Of a stretch of 10,134 nt of DNA, positions 1-8,278 are shown in pieces (within the stretch, counting starts at the first letter, position 1; each line of letters opens with the position of its first letter). The DNA is from Dongia_A sp044226685 (GTDB lineage Bacteria; Pseudomonadota; Alphaproteobacteria; Dongiales; Dongiaceae). Under the pieces are notes generated by a model. It was given only the letters and a program-made list of their open reading frames with translations. It was not told the DNA's origin and searched no databases. The stretch lies in the NCBI GenBank assembly GCA_044226685.1, contig JBGAGP010000156.1:1-10134 (forward strand), given 5' to 3'. The position numbers and the translations under genes are program-made.

Positions 1-898
1 TGGCGGCATAGGCATCGGCGGCGTCGAGCACCGACAGGTAGTCGGCATCGCCGCGATGGATGTTGGCCTTGAGATCCGGCGCGAAGTGCATCACCCCGTC
101 CTCGAAGGCCCCGGCGCGCCCCAGCAAAGTCATGCCGTCCATGGCGAGCTGCCGGAAATCGACGGTGTGGCCGCCACGGGCCCCGCTGACCGCGATGGTG
201 GTGTGCTCCATCGACGGATGCGGCGTCTTCGCGTCCCACAGGCCGAGGACGCCAAGCCACCAGACGAAGTCCTTGCCGCGATAGCGCCGCGGCGGCTTGT
301 TGTGCGGGCCGACCGAGAGATAGACCTTGCGCCCGGCGCGCTGCAGCTCGTCGGCGATCTGCACGCCGGAGGAGCCGGCGCCCACCACCAGCACCGCGCC
401 CGCTGGCAGCTGCTGCGGATTGCGGTAGGCGTTGGAGTGGATCTGCAGCAATCCCGTTTCCGCGGGAACGACGGTGGGGATGATCGGGCGCTGGAACGGC
501 CCGGTCGCGAGCACCACCTTGTCGGCTTCGATGCTGCCGTCTGGCGTCTCGGCAAGGAACCCCGCGCCGTCGTCCTTCCGGCGCAGGGACGTCACCTCCA
601 CGCCGCAGCGGATGGGCGAGGCGATCTGCTGCGCATAGGCGACGAAGTAGTCCGCGATCGTCTCCTTGGACGCGAAGGCGTCGGGGTCGACATCCGCGAA
701 TTCCCGGTCGGGGAAGCGGTCGTGCCAGGCCGGGCCGTTGGCGACCAGCGAATCCCACCTTTCGGAGCGCCAGCGTTCGGCGATGCGATGCCGCTCGAGG
801 ACCAGATGCGAAACGCCGTGGCGGCCGAGATGGCCGCTCATCGCCAGGCCGGCCTGGCCGCCACCGATGACAAGTGTCCCGACTCTTTCCACTGACAT
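1..898 (-). CDS. FAD/NAD(P)-dependent monooxygenase-like oxidoreductase (CzcO/FMO-like), 3' end outside window
   Basis: This is the N-terminal 299 residues of a flavoprotein read leftwards from ATG at 898-896; no stop occurs before the window edge. An FAD-binding GGGQAG motif is at residues 12-17, followed by the acidic E35 expected at the end of the second beta strand. An ATG-type motif (VVLATGPFQRP) is at 128-138. A second, NAD(P)H-binding Rossmann motif, GAGSSG, is at 173-178, inside the family-typical YRNP...LP.G.VLVVGAG block, and a PRRYRG motif follows. Family members (COG2072, Pyr_redox_3) are usually a little over 400 residues, so roughly the last third is missing. The Baeyer-Villiger fingerprint is not canonical: H154 and Y158 align, but the preceding F-x-G is absent, so the oxidation substrate cannot be named. 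A GAGAGG Shine-Dalgarno (plus-strand 907-912) lies 8 nt before the ATG. It is transcribed divergently from the operon at 1208 and looks unrelated to it. The family is secure; the substrate is unknown. Confidence 0.9.
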   Translation of the reverse strand, partial: MSVERVGTLVIGGGQAGLAMSGHLGRHGVSHLVLERHRIAERWRSERWDSLVANGPAWHDRFPDREFADVDPDAFASKETIADYFVAYAQQIASPIRCGVEVTSLRRKDDGAGFLAETPDGSIEADKVVLATGPFQRPIIPTVVPAETGLLQIHSNAYRNPQQLPAGAVLVVGAGSSGVQIADELQRAGRKVYLSVGPHNKPPRRYRGKDFVWWLGVLGLWDAKTPHPSMEHTTIAVSGARGGHTVDFRQLAMDGMTLLGRAGAFEDGVMHFAPDLKANIHRGDADYLSVLDAADAYAA

Positions 899-1207
899 GC
901 CGGCGCCCTCTCGTGACTGTCCCGCTCCGTCCGATCAACCCGCGGGAGACCTGCGAGTCTTTCTAGGCACGAGGCTGAGCAAAGGAAATAATGATTTTGA
1001 TGGGCTTTGCTTCGGCTTTTCCGAGGCTTGGGACGCCTGCCGCCGCGGCGAGATCGGCCACGTGCCCGGTCCCAAGGCGCAGCCGTAGTACGGGCGGTCC
1101 CCCTTGGTCCGCTCCGGCCGGGCGTGTTAGGGTTTCCGTCCTGGGTGGCGCTGCAACCCAGCGGTGAGCAGCCGGCGGGCGAAGGAGCGGGGGCTGGTGA
1201 TCGGGGA
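899..1207. promoter_or_regulatory. Divergent intergenic region with AT-rich island
   Basis: These 309 bases separate the two divergent genes and must hold the promoter of the six-gene operon and probably that of the oxidoreductase. Positions about 981-1020 form the only clearly AT-rich stretch nearby, flanked by very GC-rich DNA, which makes them the best candidate for a shared promoter or operator zone. A weak plus-strand -35-like TTGGTC lies at 1104-1109, but no good -10 hexamer sits at the expected spacing. I find no convincing sigma-70 hexamer pair on either strand, no riboswitch-like structure and no small gene with coding character. Confidence 0.45.
978..1011. repeat. Short inverted repeat in the AT-rich island
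   Basis: A perfect 7-bp inverted repeat, AGCAAAG at 978-984 and CTTTGCT at 1005-1011, is separated by 20 nt of AT-rich sequence. The arm-to-arm centre distance of 27 bp is compatible with either a protein-binding dyad or a weak hairpin. There is no following T-tract, so it is not a standard terminator. An arm this short could arise by chance. Confidence 0.3.
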
Positions 1208-1957
1208 ATGAGGCCAATTCCAGTCGCGGCTTCGTTGCGCTGCCTCGTCCTTGCCGTGCTTCTCGGCTGCTTCCTGCCGCGCGTCGCCCTGGCGCAACAG
1301 GGCGACCTGCACCAGGAGGCCGACGAGATCCTGAGCCAGGGCGATATCCAGCGCGATGCCCCGCTGGCCGAGCGGGCGCGCAGCCAGGCCCGGGACGTGG
1401 CCCAGGATCCCACCCTGCAGCACAATCCGCCGCCCCCGGTCGTCGACACCCCGCCAAATCCGCCGGCATTGCCCATCGCGGGCAATCTGTTCCTCTATGT
1501 CCTGATCGGCACCCTGGCGGTCTGCGCCTGCCTGGTCCTGTATCACCTCATCCGAACCTATGCGCCCGGCCGCCGCGCGTGGTCGAAGGCCGACCTGGCG
1601 GTGACGCTGGAAACCGCCGCCATCCCGACACCCGGCGAGACACCCCTGCCGCCCCTGGACGAGATCGAGCGCCTGGCGCGGGCCGGCGCCTATGCCGAGG
1701 CGATCCACCTGATGCTGCTGCGGGCGCTGGAAACCCTGCGCCGGCGGCTCGGCACCAGTTGGGCGAAGTCGCTCACCAGCCGCGAGATCGTGCGACGCTC
1801 GGAGCTGCCCGGCACCGACCGGCAGGCTTTGAAGGTGCTGGTGGGCGCGGTGGAGATCTGTCGCTTCGGCGGCCAGCAGGCGAACGAGCAGATCTATCGC
1901 GCCTGCCTCGACCACTATCGTTCGATCGGCGGCGAAGCGCAGGGAGTGCCGGCATGA
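1208..1957 (+). CDS. DUF4129 domain-containing membrane protein, first gene of the MoxR operon
   Basis: A 249-residue protein of unknown molecular function, predicted to be exported and anchored in the inner membrane. The ATG at 1208 is chosen because it gives a clean signal sequence (R2, hydrophobic 12-23, A27-L28-A29 before QQ); the longer frame from 1007 adds 67 residues without domain character. Ribosome binding is weak: an AAGGAG at 1182-1187 is about 20 nt away. After the signal come a short polar segment (30-73), a proline-rich linker (74-89), one transmembrane helix (about 93-115) and a C-terminal cytosolic DUF4129 domain (about 152-245) with the typical AEAIHLMLLRAL, LTSREIVRR, LVGAVEICRFGG pattern. 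In the family this domain often follows a transglutaminase core, which is absent here. A possible lipobox (LLGC, 18-21) is less likely than signal peptidase I cleavage, because hydrophobic residues continue past C21. Its stop overlaps the next start (ATGA). Confidence 0.88.
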   Translation: MRPIPVAASLRCLVLAVLLGCFLPRVALAQQGDLHQEADEILSQGDIQRDAPLAERARSQARDVAQDPTLQHNPPPPVVDTPPNPPALPIAGNLFLYVLIGTLAVCACLVLYHLIRTYAPGRRAWSKADLAVTLETAAIPTPGETPLPPLDEIERLARAGAYAEAIHLMLLRALETLRRRLGTSWAKSLTSREIVRRSELPGTDRQALKVLVGAVEICRFGGQQANEQIYRACLDHYRSIGGEAQGVPA

Positions 1958-3199
1958 CGGCGCGGGACGATACCGCGAAGGGGCGCGCCGGCGACCTGTT
2001 CTCCAGCCGGGTCCTGGTCGCCATCGTCGCCATCGGCATCCTGGCCTTCGTCGGCACGGTCTATCTCACCGTGTTCTCCGACGGTGGCGAGCCGTCCTTC
2101 GAGGTGAGCCCGACCACCTATTCCAGCTCGGCGCTTGGCCACAAGGCATTCCTGCAGATCCTGCGTCGGCTGGAGGTCCCCGTCGTGGTCAGCCGGTTCA
2201 AATCCGGCGAGAAGGCCGGACCCGGCAATCTGCTGCTGCTGCTCGAACCGATGGGCCGCAAGACCCCGGACAACCTGGTCGGCACCTTCGGCAACCTGCC
2301 GCATGGGCTCCTGGTGCTGCCGAAATGGTCGGGCAAGGCCGACCCGGACAAGCCGAGCTGGATCCGGAAAATGGACCCGGTTCCGGTTCCGGAGATCGAG
2401 CCGATCCTGAAAGAGGCGCAGATCGGCGGCGCGGTCCAGCGGCAGAGCGGAACCTTCACCCTCGATTTGCCGGCTTTCGGCGGCACCATTTCGCTCACCG
2501 ACCCGCAGACCATCACCGGCTCGAACCTGAAGCCGGTGGTGACGCTGCAGGGCGGCATCCTGATCGGCGAGAACCGGGGTGGCAGCGGCCGGCAATGGGT
2601 GCTGGCCGACCCGGACCTGCTGTCCAATCACGGCATCGACGAGGCGGACAACGCCGTCGTTGCCGTCGCGCTGATCGACCATCTGCGCCCGCCCGGCGGC
2701 GTGGTGATCTTCGACGAGACCATCCACGGCTTCGAGCAGCCACCCAACCTGTTCAAGGCGGCGCTGCGGCTGCCATTCCTGGTCGTCACCGTGTCGGCGG
2801 CAATCGCCCTGCTGCTGGCGGTCTGGGCCGGGATGCTGCGGTTCGGCCGGCCGCAGGCCGAGGGCCGCGCGCTGCAGCCCGGCAAGGTCACGCTGATTCG
2901 CACGGCGGCGGACCTGCTGCATCAGGCGGGCCGGCGCAGCGGCGCGGTCGAGCTGGTCCTCTCGCGCTATCTCCGCGCCCAGATCGCCGACATGCTGGCC
3001 CGCGTCAACGGGCCGCGCGGGCTGGACGAAGCGCGCCAGGTCGCCTGGCTCGACCACCTCGCCGGCGCGCAGCGGGCGCGGCCGCCGCTGAAGCCCCTGG
3101 TGGATGCGATCGAAGCCGCGTCGCGCGCGGGCGGCGCCGATGCCGCGCGGGCCCTGCATCTCGCCGCCGATCTACACGCATGGAAACAGGAGTTCCTGG

Positions 3200-4152
<953 letters not shown>

Positions 4153-4156
<4 letters not shown>

Positions 4157-5466
4157 TCCTGCCCACCCGCCGCGCGGTGGTTCTGGTGGCGGCCGCGGTG
4201 CCGCTGTCCCTGGCGCTGGTGGCGTTGCGGGCGGAGCTTTGGCCGCTCGGGCTTGCCTATCTCCTGTTCGTGCTGGCGCTGATCGCGCTCGACGCGGCGC
4301 GGGCGCTGCCGTCGCGGCGCCTGGCGGTCTCGGTGCGGCCGATCGACAGCCTGTTCATCGGCGAGGCGGCCGGGCTCAACGTCTCGCTGGCGACCGACTG
4401 GCCGAGCCCACCCGCCGCGATCGAGGCGCGCCTGGACCTCGCCGCCATCGTCGACGCGCCGCCGCTGTCGCGGGCCCCGCTCTGGCCCGAACGCGCGGTC
4501 AGCTTCGAGATCCCGCTGCGGCCGCTGCGCCGGGGCCTCGCCGAGATCGAGGCGCTCTGGCTGCGCTGGCGCGGCGCCTTCGGCCTGGTCGAGCGGCGCT
4601 ACCGCATGGCCATGGGGGTGAAGGTCCACATCCTGCCGTCGATCCGCGGCGCGCGCGGGGCGGCGCTGCGCTTCGCTACGATCGACGCCATGCTGGGGGT
4701 CAAGGCGCAGCGCGAGCTTGGCACCGGCACCGAGTTCGACGCGCTGCGCGACTACATCCCCGGCCTCGACCGGCGCAGCATCGACTGGAAGCATTCGGCC
4801 CGGCACAACCGCCTGGTCAGCAAGGAATACCGCACCGAGCGCAACCACCAGATCGTCTTCGCCTTCGATACCGGCCACCTGATGCAGGAGCCGCTGGGCG
4901 GCATCCCGAAGCTCGACCACGCCATCAACGCGGCGCTGCAGCTGGCCTATGTGTCCTTGAAGGCGGGCGACCGGGTCGGCCTGCTCGCCTTCGATGCGCA
5001 AGTCGACCGCTATGTCGAACCGCAGGGCGGCACCCAGGCCTTCGGCCGCCTGCGCCGCCAGCTGGCCGAACTCGAATACGCCGCGGTCGAGACCAATTTC
5101 ACCCTTGGCCTCAGCGATTTGATGGGCCGGCTCAACCGCCGCTCGCTGGTCATCCTGATGACCGAATTTGTCGACACCGTGACCGCCGAGCTGATGGTGG
5201 AGAACGTGGCGCGCCTGGCCCAGCGGCATCTTGTGCTGTTCGTGACGCTCAAGGACCCGCAGATCGAGGCCATGGTCGACCGCGGCCCGCGGGCCTTCCG
5301 CGACGTGGCGGAATCGGTCGCGGCGGAGGAGATGCGGCGCGACCGCCTGGTGGTGCTGGAGCGCCTGCGACGCCTCGGCATCCTGTGCATCCAGGCGCCG
5401 CACGAGCGCTTCGGCGCGGAGCTCTTGAACCGCTACATCGAGATCAAGCAGCGGGGGCTGATCTGA
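4153..5466 (+). CDS. DUF58 domain-containing protein (MoxR partner)
   Basis: A 437-residue protein with two N-terminal transmembrane helices (about 7-25 and 31-49), a beta-rich middle region (about 55-160), and the DUF58 core in the cytosol. The hallmark GTGTEFDALRDYIPGLD-like stretch is at 190-206, followed by RRSIDWKHSAR (207-217) and then a vWA-like strand FAFDTGHLM (236-244). Further vWA-like strands are GLLAFDAQVD (276-285) and LVILMTEFVD (332-341). The family pairs with MoxR ATPases as substrate adaptor or effector. The metal-site DxSxS of true vWA domains is DTGHL here, and the usual T-D of the later strand is T337-E338, so metal binding is doubtful. The ATG overlaps the MoxR stop (ATGA), with an AGGTGG 10 nt upstream. 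The family is secure; biological role is not known. Confidence 0.93.
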
Positions 5467-5470
5467 CGCC

Positions 5471-6487
5471 ATGAAGCGCGGGAGTCTCAAGAGCAGCCAG
5501 TTCCGCAAGGAGCGCGAGGCGAGCTGGCGCGAGCTGGACAACCTGGTCGGCCGCATGGAGGCGCAGTCGCCGAGCGTGCTGGCGCCCGTGGAGCTGATGC
5601 GCCTGCCGACGCTCTATCGCGCGGCGCTCTCGTCCCTCAGCGTGGCGCGCGCCATCTCGCTCGACCGCAGCCTGCTCGGCTATCTCGAGAACCTCGCCAA
5701 CCGCGCCTATTTCCAGATCTACGGGCCGCGCGCCGGCGTGGGCCAGGTGCTGCGCGGGTTCTTCGCGGAATCCTGGCCCGCGGCGGTGCGCGCCCTGGCG
5801 CGGCCGATCCTGCTCAGCATCGCGGTGACGGCGCTCAGCGCCTGCGCCGGATACTGGCTCACCAGTGCCGATCCCGACTGGTACTACACCCTGATGCCCG
5901 ACGGCCTGGCCAGCGGCCGTTCGCCGACCAGCTCGACCGAGGAGCTGCGCGCGGGCCTCTATGACAACGCCGACGTGGGCGGCGACTTGCTCAGCGCCTT
6001 CTCCAGCTTCCTCGCGGTGCACAATTCGCGCATCGCATTGATGTGCTTCGCCCTGGGCGTCGCTTTCGGCGCGCCGACCCTGCTGCTGCTGATCAGCAAC
6101 GGGCTGATGCTGGGCAGCTTCTTCGCGCTCTACGCCGGGCGCGGCCTCGGCTTCGAGCTGGGCGGCTGGCTCATCATCCATGGCGGCACGGAATTGCTGG
6201 CCATTGCCCTCTGCGGCGGCGCCGGGCTGGCGATTGCCGATGCCTTGCTGTTTCCCGGGCGGCTCAGCCGGATGCAGAGCCTGAGCGAGCGCGGCCGGGT
6301 GGCGGGCCTGGTCGCCCTCGGTTCGGTCGCCATGCTGATGGTTGCCGGAATCCTCGAGGGGATCGGCCGCCAGGTCATCACCGACGACTTCACCCGCTAC
6401 GGCATCGGCCTCGCCATGATCGGCTTCTGGGCGCTCTACTTCCTCGGCGGCCGGTGGCGGCCACCGGCGGGCGGCGATCATGAGTGA
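5471..6487 (+). CDS. Stage II sporulation protein M (SpoIIM)-family membrane protein
   Basis: A 338-residue polytopic inner-membrane protein starting 4 nt after the DUF58 stop. The first ~105 residues are a soluble, charged helical region (KSSQFRKERE..., R10-R30). Membrane segments lie at about 112-130, 187-205, 206-222, 231-260, 278-297 and 309-325, with a soluble loop at about 131-180. The family signature is visible in HNSRIALMCFALGV (184-197) and HGGTELLAIALCGGAGLAIADALLFPG within 237-263; H237 and E241 are the conserved polar residues. In spore formers SpoIIM works with SpoIID/P in engulfment. This organism type does not sporulate, and such homologues occur next to RDD and MoxR genes, so a sporulation role is not implied. 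The Shine-Dalgarno is weak, and re-initiation after the previous gene is likely. It overlaps the RDD gene by 8 nt. Confidence 0.9.
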   Translation: MKRGSLKSSQFRKEREASWRELDNLVGRMEAQSPSVLAPVELMRLPTLYRAALSSLSVARAISLDRSLLGYLENLANRAYFQIYGPRAGVGQVLRGFFAESWPAAVRALARPILLSIAVTALSACAGYWLTSADPDWYYTLMPDGLASGRSPTSSTEELRAGLYDNADVGGDLLSAFSSFLAVHNSRIALMCFALGVAFGAPTLLLLISNGLMLGSFFALYAGRGLGFELGGWLIIHGGTELLAIALCGGAGLAIADALLFPGRLSRMQSLSERGRVAGLVALGSVAMLMVAGILEGIGRQVITDDFTRYGIGLAMIGFWALYFLGGRWRPPAGGDHE

Positions 6488-7463
6488 GGCCTATACCCAC
6501 GCCGCCGGCGGGCCGGTCGTCACGCCGCCGCCCGGCACCGGCCTGCCGGCCGTCGCCGATAGCGGCCGCCGTCAGGTGGCGATCCTGACGCCGGAAGGCG
6601 TCGAGCTGCATGTCGAACTGGCGGAGCGCGGCGAGCGCGCCGGCGCCTTCCTGATCGATGCGCTGTTCATCAGCGTCGCGGTCTTCGCCATCATCTTCGG
6701 TGCGCTCTACGCGCTCCACATCCTGCGCGGCTATGCGGTGGCGCTCGGCCTGATCGCGTTCTTCCTGATCCGTACCTTCTATTTCCCATTCTTCGAGCTG
6801 GCCTGGCGGGGCCGTACGCCGGGCAAGCGGCTGCTGGGCATACGGGTGATCGACCGCGCCGGCGGGCCGCTCCGCCCCAGCTCGATCGTGGTCCGCAACC
6901 TGATGCGCGAGATCGAGGTGTTCCTGCCGCTCTCGGTGATGATCGTGCCGGCGGAACCGGGCCACCAGGCGCTGCTCCGCCTGTCGCTGACCGCCTGGAT
7001 CGGCATCTTCGCGCTGATGCCGCTGTTCAACCGGCGCGGGTTGCGCATCGGCGACATGGTGGGCGGCACGCTGGTCGTCGCCGCACCCAAGGCGGCGCTG
7101 CTGCCAGATCTGGTGGAGAACGCGGTCGCGCCGCACGGCCGGGATACCCTGGGCGCGACGGCGCCGGCCGCCGAGAAATACAGCTTCACGCCGCAGCAGC
7201 TCGATTTCTACGGCATCTACGAATTGCAGACCCTGGAAGCGGTGCTGCGGCGCGTCGATCCGCATGCTGCCGGCACAAGGCGCGAGATCGCCGAGCGCAT
7301 CCGCAAGAAGATCGGCTGGACCGACGCAACCGGCGGCTGGGACCTGAAATACGACGGCGCGGTGGTCGAGTTCCTGCAGGCCTTCTACATCGCCCAGCGC
7401 GCCCAGCTCGAACGCAAGATGCTGTTCGGCAAGCGCCGGCGCGACAAGCACGACCGGCAATAG
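6480..7463 (+). CDS. RDD-family membrane protein with soluble C-terminal domain
   Basis: A 327-residue protein, last gene of the operon, starting 8 nt before the SpoIIM stop. The first ~50 residues are Pro/Gly-rich and soluble. The RDD domain follows: ERAGAFLIDALF (52-63) begins TM1, TM2 is about 86-104, the family motif GRTPGKRLLGIRVID is at 111-125, further hydrophobic helices lie at about 146-157 and 166-183, and the closing NRRGLRIGDMVGGTLVV is at 184-200. RDD proteins are small membrane proteins, some implicated in ion transport, but no substrate can be assigned here. After residue 205 comes a soluble ~120-residue region with FYGIYELQTLEAVLRR (243-258), IAERIRKKIGW (270-280) and AFYIAQRAQLE (301-311), ending in a strongly basic KRRRDKH tail. 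That region is longer than a minimal RDD protein and looks conserved in style rather than random. Confidence 0.92.
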   Translation: MSEAYTHAAGGPVVTPPPGTGLPAVADSGRRQVAILTPEGVELHVELAERGERAGAFLIDALFISVAVFAIIFGALYALHILRGYAVALGLIAFFLIRTFYFPFFELAWRGRTPGKRLLGIRVIDRAGGPLRPSSIVVRNLMREIEVFLPLSVMIVPAEPGHQALLRLSLTAWIGIFALMPLFNRRGLRIGDMVGGTLVVAAPKAALLPDLVENAVAPHGRDTLGATAPAAEKYSFTPQQLDFYGIYELQTLEAVLRRVDPHAAGTRREIAERIRKKIGWTDATGGWDLKYDGAVVEFLQAFYIAQRAQLERKMLFGKRRRDKHDRQ

Positions 7464-7465
7464 CG

Positions 7466-8269
7466 CTAGTCGAACACCTGCGCGGTTTCCTCCGGGGACC
7501 GGCCGTCCTTTTCCAGGCGCAGCCGGTAGAATGCGGCGGTGCATATGGAAGCTGTACAGATCATGCGGATGGCAAGGGGCAACGATCTCGCCAGCCACAG
7601 ATGCGAGATGCCAAAGGACGTGATGACCGCTGCCGTCAGCGGCGCCTGCAGGAGTCCAAGGACCGCACCCATGAGTTCGATCATGATGGCAATCGCGAAC
7701 ATGCGCAGCCAGTGGCCAGAAATCAGCGTTCGCGCGCGACCCAGCGCCGAGATCGGGCCGCCGGATTCCAGCGCGAGGGTCGGCATGTAGACATAGTTGA
7801 ATACGAGGAGCGGCAATTGATAGACCACGAACACGCCGAGGATTGCTCCCACGCCGGCACCGGGAAACAGCTTCGGCACCAGAACGATCGACGGCGCCAT
7901 CATTGCCGCGTCGACGACCAGTTGGACCGCGATGAATACCGCTACGCGGCGGAGCGTCTGGCCTCCGACCCTTCGCCACGCGAGGCGTTCGTTCCGGCAT
8001 GCCCCCAGGAGGAGGACCATTGCCAGCAAGAGAAAGCCGATCGACACCAGCGTCAGGGTCAGTTCCAAGGCGAACCGCCCCCATACGGGGCCGAGCGAGA
8101 CGACGAATCTGACAAGCATCGCATCGACCGCGAGGCTCCCCAGCAATGCGCCGGCAATAGCCAGCAGTGACACCGGCAGGGCGCGGCGCGCGAAGCTCCG
8201 CCCCGCCAGCGCCAGCACGGCGCCGATGGTGAATGGTCGTGGCCCGGGCGGCCCAGGAAGCGGCGACAC
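7466..8269 (-). CDS. Uncharacterised multi-pass membrane protein, divergent paralog 1 of 3
   Basis: A 267-residue, strongly hydrophobic protein of unknown function. It is read from GTG at 8269; an in-frame TAG lies only three codons upstream, so no earlier start is possible. No good Shine-Dalgarno is seen, and translation probably continues from the gene just upstream (9-nt gap). About six membrane segments can be drawn (roughly 32-58, 66-90, 109-130, 138-163, 188-208, 229-247). Homology to the two neighbouring paralogs is visible in PFTIGAVLAL near the N terminus, ALESGGPISALGRARTL (166-182) and the tail YRLRLEKDG...VFD (248-267). It is the most diverged copy: the TFQDLRG motif of the others is replaced by LLGACRNER. 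Its DNA appears somewhat less GC-biased. Relatives may belong to the broad YciC/GPDPase-membrane-domain type, which I cannot confirm. The stop lies 2 nt from that of the RDD gene, tail to tail. Confidence 0.82.
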   Translation of the reverse strand: MSPLPGPPGPRPFTIGAVLALAGRSFARRALPVSLLAIAGALLGSLAVDAMLVRFVVSLGPVWGRFALELTLTLVSIGFLLLAMVLLLGACRNERLAWRRVGGQTLRRVAVFIAVQLVVDAAMMAPSIVLVPKLFPGAGVGAILGVFVVYQLPLLVFNYVYMPTLALESGGPISALGRARTLISGHWLRMFAIAIMIELMGAVLGLLQAPLTAAVITSFGISHLWLARSLPLAIRMICTASICTAAFYRLRLEKDGRSPEETAQVFD

Positions 8270-8278
8270 GCGCGGTGC

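Noticed and set aside
56..895. Plus-strand 279-codon open frame opposite the oxidoreductase
   Set aside because: The minus strand has clear Rossmann motifs and a ribosome binding site; the plus-strand product has no domain character and is a GC-rich antisense shadow.
1007..1207. Upstream extension of the DUF4129 protein to ATG 1007
   Set aside because: It would bury the signal peptide behind 67 residues of low-complexity Arg/Gly/Pro sequence and runs through the promoter region.
5471..6487. Sporulation role for the SpoIIM-family protein
   Set aside because: No other sporulation gene is present and the setting is the MoxR/RDD neighbourhood of a likely Gram-negative organism; the name reflects only domain homology.
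6390..8084. Minus-strand 564-codon open frame across the RDD gene and part of paralog 1
   Set aside because: It is antisense to a clear RDD protein and out of phase with paralog 1; the Arg/Gln/His-rich product is typical of antisense frames in high-GC DNA.
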